64,000 nucleotides of DNA from Caryophanon latum (GTDB lineage: Bacteria > Bacillota > Bacilli > Bacillales_A > Planococcaceae), in NCBI RefSeq assembly GCF_001700325.1, contig NZ_MATO01000012.1:1-64000 (forward strand), in the 5' to 3' direction. Each line of letters begins with the position of its first letter. Within the stretch, counting starts at the first letter, position 1. A program made the translations under genes and the position numbers. The notes beneath the pieces were generated by a model. That model was given only the letters and a program-made list of their open reading frames with translations, was not told where the DNA came from and made no database searches. Of the stretch, positions 26,989 to 35,596 are shown piece by piece.

Positions 26989-27441
26989 GTGAAAGTTGCT
27001 CGACTAGTGGAGTATTATGTAAGAAATATGTTAATTGCATTTGTGATGGCAAGTTCACTAACAGCATTGTTTAACGGTGCGCATTTTAAGTGGATGGCAG
27101 CAGAGGTTTTTGGGGTTTCGTTATTTTTCATCGGTGCATTGATGGTGAATGTATTCATTGCAGATGATGTTCGACACGTATTTTTGCGCGTGTTTCGCTA
27201 TGACAAACGCCCGGACCCACGCGCATTATGGCAAGTCGGCATCGGTGCGCTATTTTTCACGGTGCAGCTTAGCGTTGTAGAAGTGTTTATGCAAGCATGG
27301 ATGGCACCGACACTTGGTGGCATGCCTTTATATATTGTGTTTTCGTTTATGAATGCGTTTTTAATGACGGTTATTTATGAAGAGCTGTTTTATGAGGCGC
27401 CTGAAAACGTACAAGCGTATAAGTTTAAAAAGCTAAAATAG
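26989..27441 (+). CDS. Uncharacterised four-helix membrane protein
   Basis: I do not recognise this 150-aa protein. It has four hydrophobic segments (about 12-28, 36-58, 80-100 and 110-135), basic residues between helices 2 and 3 (RHVFLRVFRYDKRPDPR), and a C-terminal EELFYEAPENVQAYKFKKLK tail. The start is GTG 26989: AGGAGG at 26977-26982 is correctly spaced for it, whereas ATG 26968 lies before that ribosome site. It is alone between the phoPR and 27450 terminators. Nothing indicates a link to phosphate control beyond position. Confidence 0.75.
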   Translation: MKVARLVEYYVRNMLIAFVMASSLTALFNGAHFKWMAAEVFGVSLFFIGALMVNVFIADDVRHVFLRVFRYDKRPDPRALWQVGIGALFFTVQLSVVEVFMQAWMAPTLGGMPLYIVFSFMNAFLMTVIYEELFYEAPENVQAYKFKKLK

Positions 27442-27449
27442 TGCAGTGG

Positions 27450-27489
27450 AGGAGTTGTTCAAAAAGTAGTTTTTGAGCGACTCCTTTTG
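27450..27489 (+). terminator. Intrinsic terminator
   Basis: GGAGTTGTTCAAAAA and TTTTTGAGCGACTCC form the stem, followed by TTTTGTT. It resembles the terminators after mdh and cvpA. Confidence 0.82.
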
Positions 27490-27537
27490 TTGTGCAAGCA
27501 GTCTTCTATTTTACCGTTTCTGCGTAAATGTGCATAC

Positions 27538-27563
27538 TGTTAACACTAGGAAGGTAGTGTTTA
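27538..27563. promoter_or_regulatory. Palindrome GTTAACACTA-N6-TAGTGTTTAC
   Basis: The inverted repeat AACACTA/TAGTGTT with a 6-bp spacer lies about 65 bp before a small hypothetical gene. The size and symmetry suit an operator; no regulator can be named. Confidence 0.35.
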
Positions 27564-27626
27564 CTATGTTGTGCACGAGGGTATAAAAAACTATTCCGAT
27601 ATTGAAAGGAGGCAGCTGAACGATCG

Positions 27627-27965
27627 ATGATTACGTTATTCGGATTATGGATGCATCAAAGAAATACGTATTTAGCGAAAAGAAATATTTTAACAACGGA
27701 CATACTTGTTGAAATGGAGCAGCTACCTTCTGTAACGATGATCCACCTATCCAAAACATATAAAGGTGTCGTTCGTTTTAACGGTCGTTCTGAGCTTGAG
27801 TTCGAATTGTTTGAGCGACAAACAAACAAGCTCGTAAAATGGTCGATGCAATCAAACGTCAGCTCTGCGAATAAGGAGCAGCTTGAGGAAGTACTACGTC
27901 CGTACTTTAAAGCGTTATTAACCGGCGTTATTGAAACGGCTGAAACATTGCTACGATATGCATAA
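27627..27965 (+). CDS. Hypothetical protein, 112 aa
   Basis: I do not recognise this protein. It is soluble and mixed alpha/beta in composition, without membrane segments, cysteine clusters or known motifs; the middle (KTYKGVVRFNGRSELEFELFERQTNKLVKW) looks like two or three beta strands. A strong GGAGG (27607-27611) lies 15 bp before ATG 27627, rather far; ATG 27648 would shorten it by seven residues but has no closer ribosome site. It has its own terminator and is separate from polA. Confidence 0.65.
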   Translation: MITLFGLWMHQRNTYLAKRNILTTDILVEMEQLPSVTMIHLSKTYKGVVRFNGRSELEFELFERQTNKLVKWSMQSNVSSANKEQLEEVLRPYFKALLTGVIETAETLLRYA

Positions 27966-27969
27966 AGCC

Positions 27970-28005
27970 CGCGTGTTGCCAATTGTGGTAGCACGCTTTT
28001 TTTTA
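27970..28005 (+). terminator. Intrinsic terminator before polA
   Basis: GCGTGTTGCCA and TGGTAGCACGC pair around ATTG, followed by eight T residues. Confidence 0.88.
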
Positions 28006-28053
28006 TGCGCTCATGTATAATAAAGAAGACATTTGCATACAAAGGAGATCGAC

Positions 28054-30672
28054 ATGACGAACGAAAAATTACTTTTATTAGATGGCAATAGCTTAGCGTA
28101 TCGTGCATTTTTTGCGTTGCCGCCGCTGACGAATCAGCACGGTATTCATACGAACGCAGTATACGGCTTTACGATGATGCTCGATAAAATTATAGCAGAG
28201 GAGCAGCCGACGAAAATATTAGTGGCGTTTGATGCGGGGAAGAAGACGTTTCGTCATACGACATTTACAGACTATAAAGGTGGACGTCAAAAAACACCGC
28301 CTGAGCTGTCAGAGCAATTCCCGTACATTCGTAAGCTCATTGATGCGTACGGCATTGCACGTTACGAGCTAGACATGTACGAAGCAGATGACATTATTGG
28401 CACGCTCGCTAAAGAAGCAGAAGAAAAACAGTTAAACGTCGTCATTGTATCAGGGGATAAAGATTTAACGCAACTTGTGACAAATAGCACGACCGTTTAC
28501 ATTACGCGTAAAGGAATGACCGATTTAGACGTGTACACGCCGGCGTTCGTTGCTGAGAAGTACGGGCTTACTCCTGCGCAAATTATCGATATGAAAGGGT
28601 TAATGGGTGATGCGTCAGATAACATTCCAGGCGTGCCAGGCGTCGGTGAAAAAACGGCGATTAAATTATTAACAGCGTACGGTACAGTGGAAGCGGTGTA
28701 TGAAAATATCGATTCTGTTAGCGGCGCGAAGTTAAAGGAAAAGCTCATTGCGAACGAGCAGCAAGCGTATATGAGTAAGCAGCTTGCAACGATTCATACA
28801 GCGGCACCGATTACGATTACGATTGACGATTTAGCGTATGCAGGGGTAAACGGTGAGGAGCTGCGTGCCATTTATCAAGAGCTCGGCTTTAAAAAGCTGC
28901 TCGACAAAACGGAATTTGCGGACGTGGAAGAGGAGCCGAAGTCGGACATACAGTATAGCGTTGTAACGGACGTTAACGCATTGCCATTTGAGGCGGCGGT
29001 GCATGTAGAGCTTGCATCCGACAACTATCATACGTCGGACGTTTTAGGAATGGCGATTGCGTCGAATGAAGGTATTCAATATATTCCGGTAGAGGCGATG
29101 AACAGCGATGTTGTGCGTCAGTGGTTAGAAGATGACATGGCGATTAAATACGTCACAGATCGCAAAGCGGCACAGGCTGCTTTGGCGCGAATCGATTTGC
29201 CACTTGAAGGGGTTGCGTTTGATTTACTGCTTGCGACGTACATTGTCAACCCATCGCTATCCGGAGACGATGTGGCGACATTAGTGGCGGAGTTTGACTA
29301 CCGCGATGTGGAATCGAATGATGACGTTTATGGAAAAGGTGCGAAACGTGCGATCCCATCACAAGACGATGTCGCAAAGCATGCAAGCCGTAAAGCATTC
29401 GCTGTATGGACGCTGCGTGATGCGATTGAAGCGCGATTACACGAAAATGCACAGTACGACTTATATTACGATTTAGAGCTACCACTTGCGCGCATTTTAG
29501 GCCATATGGAAACGGCGGGCATTACTGTATCGAAGGACACGCTTCAAGCGATGGGCGATGAGCTTCGTGAGCGCCTACAAAAAATTGAAGCGGCCATTTA
29601 CGACGCAGCAGGTGAGCAGTTTAACATTAATTCACCGAAGCAGCTCGGCGTCATTTTATTCGATAAGCTCGGCTTGCCGGTCATTAAAAAGACGAAAACG
29701 GGTTATTCGACTGCGGCCGATGTGCTCGATAAGCTAAAAGGTGAGCATGCGATTATCGAGCATATTTTACTGTATCGCCAGCTCGCGAAGCTTCAGTCGA
29801 CGTACATTGAAGGGCTAATTAAAGAAATTCACGACGACGGTAAAGTGCATACACGCTTCCAGCAGGCGTTAACGTCAACAGGGCGCTTAAGCTCGGTTGA
29901 ACCGAACTTACAAAACATTCCGATTCGCTTAGAGGAAGGTCGTAAAATTCGTCAAGCGTTCGTCCCGTCGCATCCAGATTGGTATTTATTTGCGGCCGAT
30001 TATTCGCAAATTGAGCTGCGTGTGCTTGCACATATGTGTCAAGACCCTGCGCTTGTTGAGGCGTTTAATACAGGGATGGACATTCATACACGAACGGCGA
30101 TGGATGTATTTCACGTCGGTGCGGACGAAGTGGATGCGAACATGCGCCGCACAGCGAAGGCAGTTAACTTCGGCATCGTGTACGGCATTAGCGATTACGG
30201 CTTATCACAAAACTTAAGCATTCCACGTCAAGAGGCGGCGGAGTTTATTGAGCGCTATTTAAAAAGCTTCCCAGGCGTGCAGCAATATATGGACATCGTC
30301 GTGAAGCAGGCGAAGGTGAACGGATACGTAACGACGATGCTAAACCGCCGTCGCTATTTACCGGACATTAACAATAAAAACTTTAATATACGCAGCTTTG
30401 CAGAGCGTACCGCGATGAACATGCCGATTCAAGGGTCAGCAGCGGACATCATTAAAAAAGCGATGATTGATATGGATGTACGATTACGAGCAGAAGGGTT
30501 GCAATCGACGCTGTTATTACAAGTGCACGATGAGCTAATTTTCGAAGGGCCGAAAGAGGAAATGGATGTACTCGCGCGCATCGTACCTGAAGTGATGGAG
30601 CAGGCGGTAAAGCTATCGGTACCGTTAAAAGTAGATGTGAGCTACGGCAAGTCTTGGTACGACGCGAAGTAA
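28054..30672 (+). CDS. polA: DNA polymerase I
   Basis: PolA (872 aa) is the repair and Okazaki-fragment polymerase. The 5'-nuclease domain (1-about 295) has LLLDGNSLAYRAFFALP and VSGDKDLTQLV; the middle 3'-5' exonuclease fold (about 300-470) lacks the DxE metal ligands, so proofreading is absent as in other Bacillus enzymes; the polymerase domain has motif A DYSQIELRVLAHM, motif B RRTAKAVNFGIVYG and motif C QVHDELIFE. ATG 28054 with AAAGGAG upstream is the start. mutM and coaE follow at short distances, a conserved repair/CoA operon. Confidence 0.97.
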   Translation: MTNEKLLLLDGNSLAYRAFFALPPLTNQHGIHTNAVYGFTMMLDKIIAEEQPTKILVAFDAGKKTFRHTTFTDYKGGRQKTPPELSEQFPYIRKLIDAYGIARYELDMYEADDIIGTLAKEAEEKQLNVVIVSGDKDLTQLVTNSTTVYITRKGMTDLDVYTPAFVAEKYGLTPAQIIDMKGLMGDASDNIPGVPGVGEKTAIKLLTAYGTVEAVYENIDSVSGAKLKEKLIANEQQAYMSKQLATIHTAAPITITIDDLAYAGVNGEELRAIYQELGFKKLLDKTEFADVEEEPKSDIQYSVVTDVNALPFEAAVHVELASDNYHTSDVLGMAIASNEGIQYIPVEAMNSDVVRQWLEDDMAIKYVTDRKAAQAALARIDLPLEGVAFDLLLATYIVNPSLSGDDVATLVAEFDYRDVESNDDVYGKGAKRAIPSQDDVAKHASRKAFAVWTLRDAIEARLHENAQYDLYYDLELPLARILGHMETAGITVSKDTLQAMGDELRERLQKIEAAIYDAAGEQFNINSPKQLGVILFDKLGLPVIKKTKTGYSTAADVLDKLKGEHAIIEHILLYRQLAKLQSTYIEGLIKEIHDDGKVHTRFQQALTSTGRLSSVEPNLQNIPIRLEEGRKIRQAFVPSHPDWYLFAADYSQIELRVLAHMCQDPALVEAFNTGMDIHTRTAMDVFHVGADEVDANMRRTAKAVNFGIVYGISDYGLSQNLSIPRQEAAEFIERYLKSFPGVQQYMDIVVKQAKVNGYVTTMLNRRRYLPDINNKNFNIRSFAERTAMNMPIQGSAADIIKKAMIDMDVRLRAEGLQSTLLLQVHDELIFEGPKEEMDVLARIVPEVMEQAVKLSVPLKVDVSYGKSWYDAK

Positions 30673-30761
30673 CGTGCAATCAGCAGCTAAACTTTACAAC
30701 TGCACGAAACAACAGGTAGCTTCAACGTTAAGAGCAGTGAAATATAATAAAAGGAGACATT

Positions 30762-31631
30762 ATGCCAGAATTACCAGAAGTAGAAGGAGTTGTGCGACAG
30801 CTACGTGCTGTTGCAGAGCAAAAAACGATTACGCACGTCCAGCTATCACCGACGATTTACACATCGAAGGAAGCGGGCAAAGAATGCATCGTCAAAGTGT
30901 TATCGCCGGACCATTTTACGTACATGTTAATCGGCATGACGATCATACGTGTCGAGCGCCGTGCGAAATACATTTACATGACGCTTACAAAAGACGGTGA
31001 GACGTATTTACTTGCAAGCCATTTAGGAATGAGCGGTGCGTGGTTTGACGTCGAAAAGCTAAGCGACATTCCTGATGCGAAATATGAAAAGCATGCGCAC
31101 GTCATATTGACGATGAGTAATGGGCGATTGCTCGTGTACTCGGACATTCGTCGATTCGGCGAGCTGCGTTTACTACGTGAGGAAGCGGATTACCGACCGC
31201 TACTGCTCATGGCACCGGAGCCGTTTGAAGCGCATGCATGCGATTATTTTTTACAAAAAGCGGCGACGAAAAAATATGCGAACAAGCCGATTAAGGCAGT
31301 CATTATGGACGGGCATGTCATTTCGGGCTGCGGCAACATTTATGCGACCGAGGCGTTGTATTTGGAGCATATTCGACCGCAAACGGTGACGAATACGTTA
31401 AGTGAGGAGCAAAAGCGCGCGTTGTTTGCACAAATTGTGCGCATTTTACAAGAGAGCATCGAAGCGGGTGGCTCGACGATTTCTGATTACCGTAACGTAA
31501 ACGGGGAAGCAGGCGGCATGCAGCATCGCCTCAAAATGTACGGCAAAAAGCAATGTGCATGTGGCGCGGCGACCGAGTCACTCACGATCGCAGGGCGCAC
31601 ATCCGTATATTGTCCAGCATGCCAACGATAA
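30762..31631 (+). CDS. mutM: Formamidopyrimidine-DNA glycosylase
   Basis: MutM (289 aa) excises 8-oxoguanine and formamidopyrimidines and nicks the abasic site. After Met removal the N-terminal Pro is the nucleophile (PELPEVEGV, with catalytic Glu at the third position of the open frame). The H2TH region and the C-terminal zinc finger (two CxxC-type pairs in CACGAATE and CPACQR) are intact. It lies 89 bp after polA and 12 bp before coaE. Confidence 0.96.
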   Translation: MPELPEVEGVVRQLRAVAEQKTITHVQLSPTIYTSKEAGKECIVKVLSPDHFTYMLIGMTIIRVERRAKYIYMTLTKDGETYLLASHLGMSGAWFDVEKLSDIPDAKYEKHAHVILTMSNGRLLVYSDIRRFGELRLLREEADYRPLLLMAPEPFEAHACDYFLQKAATKKYANKPIKAVIMDGHVISGCGNIYATEALYLEHIRPQTVTNTLSEEQKRALFAQIVRILQESIEAGGSTISDYRNVNGEAGGMQHRLKMYGKKQCACGAATESLTIAGRTSVYCPACQR

Positions 31632-31643
31632 GGGGGAGTTTTT

Positions 31644-32234
31644 GTGATTATAGGATTAACGGGAAGTATTGCAACAGGGAAAAGTACGGTGGCGAACATG
31701 CTTCGTGAATACGATTTACCGATTGTCGATGCAGACGTCATTGCACGTGAAGTTGTTGCACCTGGGACAAAAACGCTCGCACAAATTGCGGACGTATTTG
31801 GTCCTGAAACGATTGCACAAGATGGCACGATGGACCGCACGTATATCGGACAGCAAATTTTTCACGACAGCGATAAGCGCGAGCAGCTAAATGCGATTAT
31901 TCATCCTGCTATTCGTGCGGAAATGATTGCGCAGCGTGATGCGTACGTAGCTGAAGGTAAGCACGTCATTATGGACATTCCGCTACTGTTTGAAAGCAAG
32001 CTTCAGCACTACGTCGATCGCGTTTTAGTTGTCGCCGTATCAAGCGATGTGCAGCTCGCGCGTTTAATGGAGCGCAACCGTTTTAGCGAAGAGGAAGCGC
32101 GTGCACGCATCGGTTCTCAAATACCGATTGCTGAAAAAATTGCAGGAGCTGACGCGGTGCTGTATAATGACGGCTCGCTGGACGATACGAAAGCACAATT
32201 ACGAGCGGTTTTAACTAAGTGGGGCGTAATTTAA
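31644..32234 (+). CDS. coaE: Dephospho-CoA kinase
   Basis: CoaE (196 aa) phosphorylates dephospho-CoA in the last step of CoA synthesis. GLTGSIATGKSTVANML is the P-loop, DADVIAREVV and VMDIPLLFESKL follow. Translation starts at GTG 31644 after AGGGGGAG. It is the last gene of the polA-mutM-coaE unit and is followed by a terminator. Confidence 0.96.
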   Translation: MIIGLTGSIATGKSTVANMLREYDLPIVDADVIAREVVAPGTKTLAQIADVFGPETIAQDGTMDRTYIGQQIFHDSDKREQLNAIIHPAIRAEMIAQRDAYVAEGKHVIMDIPLLFESKLQHYVDRVLVVAVSSDVQLARLMERNRFSEEEARARIGSQIPIAEKIAGADAVLYNDGSLDDTKAQLRAVLTKWGVI

Positions 32235-32242
32235 CCCGAAAT

Positions 32243-32279
32243 AAAAAACGAGGGAATGCTTAAATTCTCTCGTTTTTTG
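32243..32279 (+). terminator. Intrinsic terminator after coaE
   Basis: AAAAAACGAGGGAAT pairs with ATTCTCTCGTTTTTT (one mismatch), with A and T runs on the two sides. Confidence 0.88.
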
Positions 32280-32362
32280 TGCTTTACGTACGTTAAATAG
32301 CGGAAATGTCATTATTTATTTTTTCGGAAAAATTTTATTATTTGATTTGTGACACATTATTG

Positions 32363-32390
32363 TTGGCAAATGTACGGAATATGTTATACT
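32363..32390 (+). promoter_or_regulatory. Sigma-A promoter of gapB
   Basis: TTGGCA (32363-32368), a 16-bp spacer, and TATACT (32385-32390) preceded by TG at 32382 as an extended -10. Confidence 0.75.
32380..32390 (+). promoter_or_regulatory. CcpN-type operator on the gapB -10 element
   Basis: TATGTTATACT fits all 11 positions of TRTGHYATAYW, the sequence I recall for CcpN binding at gapB and pckA in B. subtilis. It overlaps the -10 box. This supports glycolytic repression of this gene; no ccpN gene is in the window. Confidence 0.5.
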
Positions 32391-32445
32391 AATTCACAGA
32401 TAATAATTTGTATATAAACAAGGCAAATGCAGGAGGAAAAATATA

Positions 32446-33465
32446 ATGACAGTTTCTATCGCAATCAATGGTTTTGGACGTATCGGACGCATGGTGTTCC
32501 GTCAAGCAATGTTACAAGATGACTTAAACGTAGTTGCAATTAACGCAAGCTACCCAGTTGAAACACTAGCACATTTAATTAAATATGACACAACTCATGG
32601 TGTATACGAAGGTACAGTAGAAACTGCTGAGAACGCATTAATCGTAAACGGTAAAGAAGTAAAAATCGTAAGCGAGCGCGATCCATTATTATTACCTTGG
32701 AAAGAGTTAAACGTTGACGTAGTAATTGAAGCAACAGGTAAATTCAACGAGCGCAGCGGTGCAGCAAAACATATCGAAGCAGGCGCGAAAAAAGTAATTT
32801 TAACAGCTCCTGGTAAAAACGAAGATATTACAGTTGTATTAGGTGTAAACGACGAGAAGTTAGACTTATCAAAACATGACGTTATTTCAAACGCTTCTTG
32901 TACAACAAACTGCTTAGCACCAGTTGCGAAAGTATTAAATGACGAATTTGGCATCGTAAACGGTTTAATGACAACTGTACATGCTTATACAAATGACCAA
33001 AAGAACTTAGATAACCCACATAAAGATTTACGTCGTGCGCGCGCTTGTGCACAATCAATTATCCCAACATCTACTGGTGCAGCAAAAGCATTACGCCTAG
33101 TGTTACCAGAATTAGATGGCAAAATTCACGGTATGGCATTACGCGTACCAACACCGAACGTATCATTAGTTGACTTAGTAGTGGACGTTGAGCGTGACGT
33201 AACAGCTGAAGAAGTAAACGAAGCGTTCAAAAAAGCAGCAGCTGGTAAAATGAACGGCATTTTAAACTTCACGATGGAGCCATTAGTATCTTCTGACTTC
33301 AACACGACGAAGTACTCTTCAACAGTAGACGGTTTAACAACGATGGTATTAGGTAACCGTAAAATTAAAGTAATCGCTTGGTACGATAACGAGTGGGGCT
33401 ACTCTGCACGTGTAGTAGACTTAACGCGTAAAGTAGTAAACGAATTAGCAGCAGTACAAGCGTAA
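32446..33465 (+). CDS. gapB: Glyceraldehyde-3-phosphate dehydrogenase, gluconeogenic GapB type
   Basis: The 339-aa enzyme interconverts glyceraldehyde 3-phosphate and 1,3-bisphosphoglycerate. INGFGRIGRMVFRQAM binds NAD(P), and SNASCTTNCLAP holds the catalytic cysteine. Sequence details (INASYPVETLAHLIKYDTTHG; TNDQKNLDNPHKDLRRARA) and the place after coaE match B. subtilis GapB, the NADP-preferring gluconeogenic isozyme, rather than glycolytic GapA. AGGAGG precedes the ATG. It is transcribed alone. Confidence 0.93.
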   Translation: MTVSIAINGFGRIGRMVFRQAMLQDDLNVVAINASYPVETLAHLIKYDTTHGVYEGTVETAENALIVNGKEVKIVSERDPLLLPWKELNVDVVIEATGKFNERSGAAKHIEAGAKKVILTAPGKNEDITVVLGVNDEKLDLSKHDVISNASCTTNCLAPVAKVLNDEFGIVNGLMTTVHAYTNDQKNLDNPHKDLRRARACAQSIIPTSTGAAKALRLVLPELDGKIHGMALRVPTPNVSLVDLVVDVERDVTAEEVNEAFKKAAAGKMNGILNFTMEPLVSSDFNTTKYSSTVDGLTTMVLGNRKIKVIAWYDNEWGYSARVVDLTRKVVNELAAVQA

Positions 33466-33471
33466 TAACAA

Positions 33472-33505
33472 AGCTCCTCATGCGTAGGCATGGGGAGTTT
33501 TTTTG
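33472..33505 (+). terminator. Intrinsic terminator after gapB
   Basis: AGCTCCTCATG and CATGGGGAGT pair around a short loop, followed by seven T residues. Confidence 0.85.
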
Positions 33506-33627
33506 CTTTTGTACACAATATTTTCAGCGCGTCAAATTTATGGTAGAATAATAAGTTCCTAAAGCATTTTTTCAGTTGTTTTGTCATATAGATGCGATGA
33601 AAAAATACGTATGTCCGATGAATATTT

Positions 33628-33635
33628 GGTATAAT
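33628..33635 (+). promoter_or_regulatory. Extended -10 promoter for nrdR-dnaB-dnaI
   Basis: GGTATAAT preceded by T gives TG-G-TATAAT, about 100 bp before nrdR. No clear -35 box is present 17 bp upstream. Confidence 0.5.
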
Positions 33636-33736
33636 ACATGTAATGATGAAATGGTTTCGCCTTGTAAATGAAGGCTCGTATAAAAAAGTAAGCAATAATA
33701 AATATAAATCTGTAATAAGAGCAGGAGAAAACGAAT

Positions 33737-34204
33737 ATGAGATGTCCCGCATGTCAACATAATGGGACGCGTGTAGTAGACTCACGACCGGTGGATGATC
33801 ATAAAGAAATTCGTCGTCGTCGTGAATGTGAAGCATGCGCGTTTCGTTTTACAACATTTGAACGAATTGAAGAAACACCGCTAATCGTCGTGAAAAAGGA
33901 TGGCTCACGTGAAGAGTTTACGCGTGAAAAAATTTTGCGCGGCTTAATTCGCGCCTGTGAAAAGCGACCGATTAGCTTAGAGGAGCTAGAAAGTGTTGTG
34001 CATTTAATTGAAAATGATTTACGACGACTTGGACAAGCGGAAGTGCAGTCTGAGACGGTCGGTGAAATGACGATGGAGCGTTTATCGATGATGGATGAAG
34101 TCGCATATGTGCGCTTTGCCTCGGTATATCGCCAATATCAAGATATTAATGTGTTTATTACGGAGCTAAAAGAGCTTCGTTTAAAGCAGCAACATAAGCA
34201 GTAG
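33737..34204 (+). CDS. nrdR: Transcriptional repressor NrdR
   Basis: NrdR (155 aa) represses ribonucleotide reductase genes in response to dATP/ATP. The N-terminal zinc ribbon has Cys3, Cys6, Cys31 and Cys34 (MRCPAC and CEAC), with an RRRRE basic stretch between; the ATP-cone domain spans about 48-138. GAGCAGGAG precedes the ATG. It is 15 bp from dnaB and followed by dnaI, the conserved nrdR-dnaB-dnaI replication operon. Confidence 0.96.
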   Translation: MRCPACQHNGTRVVDSRPVDDHKEIRRRRECEACAFRFTTFERIEETPLIVVKKDGSREEFTREKILRGLIRACEKRPISLEELESVVHLIENDLRRLGQAEVQSETVGEMTMERLSMMDEVAYVRFASVYRQYQDINVFITELKELRLKQQHKQ

Positions 34205-34219
34205 AGAGGATTGAGACGA

Positions 34220-35596
34220 ATGCATATTTTACATGAACTTCACGCCACGGATACGTATGAAATTCGTCTCCCTCATAATTTATCAACGTATGAACGGCAA
34301 CTTATGACGTTATTGTATCAGCCAATTATTGGGGCGGATGCAGTGACGATGTATTTCACGCTTTGGACAGAGGCAGAGTACGAATCAGGGCTACAAGTGC
34401 ACTATTATTTAATGAATATGCTCGGGCAGCCACTGCGCCATATTTTTGAATCGCGCGTTACATTGGAGGCAATTGGCTTATTGCGTACGTTTTCGAAAAA
34501 AACGGAAAACGGGCAGCACTTTTCATATGAGCTTGTGCGACCGCTTGATGCCGAAACATTTTTTAGCGACCCGCTACTATCGATGTTTTTATTTAGTAAA
34601 ATTGGCGAGCAAGCATATCGAAAATTACGTGCACGTTTCATTCATAAAAAGCGCGACGATGATTACCGCGAAGTGACGCGCTCGTTCGTCGATGTATTTG
34701 TGCCAGTGCAGTTAAACATGCCGCAAGATTTAATGACCGTGCCGAAAGTGGAGACTTCGAACAATTATCCGTTTCATTATGAAATATTTGATTTTACGTT
34801 GCTGCGTGCAGGTTTGTCGGAGCAACTTGTACCATCAACAGCGCTGACGATGACGGCGAAAGAATTAATTGCAAAGCTTGCCTTTTTATATCGGCTATCA
34901 CCTCTTGATATGCAAAAAGTAGTAATCGCCGCATTGGATGAGCATAATGAATTGCCGTCGCAGCGCTTAATACAAGAGGCGCGTTCGTATTATAAAATGA
35001 TGAAATCAAAAGAAATGCCGAAGCTAGAGAAGCATATTCAACTCACAAAGCCAGAGCCAGTACCGGAAAAGCGAGAGCTAACGTTGCAAGAGAGAAAGCT
35101 GCGTTATTGGGCGCAAACGTCACCAATCGATGTGCTTCGTGAGCTATCGGGCGACCGCGAGCCACCACCGTCTGATATTGAAATTGTTGACTCACTCATT
35201 TTGCAGTACGGATTGGAAATGGAAGTAGTAAATGTATTGATCGATTATGTCATGATTACGAAAAATAAACGAATGCCGAGAAAGTATATCGAAACGATTG
35301 CAGGGCATTGGCAACGTGAAAATATTAGAACCGCACAAGAGGCGATGGATTTAGCTCGTAAAGGGCACGATGATTATCGTCAATGGAAAGATCAGGAGGA
35401 GAAAAAATCTTCTTCGCCGCGTTCGTATAAGCAAAAGCAAGGGACAGGTCGCGTTGAAAAGTTGCCTGATTGGTTTGAAACTCGACATGAAAAGACAGAA
35501 GAACAGTTAACTAAAGAACAAGAGGCAGAGCTAGAAGAGGAACGACGAAAATTGTTGGAAAGCTTAGGGTTAGCTGATGAAGAGGTGAATAATTAA
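34220..35596 (+). CDS. dnaB: Replication initiation / helicase-loading protein DnaB
   Basis: This 458-aa protein is the Bacillales-type DnaB (membrane attachment and helicase-loading protein), not the helicase. Two DDBH domains are expected (about 10-150 and 300-400) and the acidic C-terminal tail (KEQEAELEEERRKLLESLG) is visible. It works with DnaD and DnaI to load DnaC helicase at oriC and at restart sites. ATG 34220 with GAGAGGA upstream is preferred over TTG 34211, which abuts that site. It overlaps dnaI by one base (TAATG). Confidence 0.9.
   Translation: MHILHELHATDTYEIRLPHNLSTYERQLMTLLYQPIIGADAVTMYFTLWTEAEYESGLQVHYYLMNMLGQPLRHIFESRVTLEAIGLLRTFSKKTENGQHFSYELVRPLDAETFFSDPLLSMFLFSKIGEQAYRKLRARFIHKKRDDDYREVTRSFVDVFVPVQLNMPQDLMTVPKVETSNNYPFHYEIFDFTLLRAGLSEQLVPSTALTMTAKELIAKLAFLYRLSPLDMQKVVIAALDEHNELPSQRLIQEARSYYKMMKSKEMPKLEKHIQLTKPEPVPEKRELTLQERKLRYWAQTSPIDVLRELSGDREPPPSDIEIVDSLILQYGLEMEVVNVLIDYVMITKNKRMPRKYIETIAGHWQRENIRTAQEAMDLARKGHDDYRQWKDQEEKKSSSPRSYKQKQGTGRVEKLPDWFETRHEKTEEQLTKEQEAELEEERRKLLESLGLADEEVNN

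Noticed and set aside
30674-31000. 108-codon open frame upstream of and overlapping mutM
   Set aside because: It overlaps mutM in another frame, has no ribosome site and a highly basic, unlikely composition.
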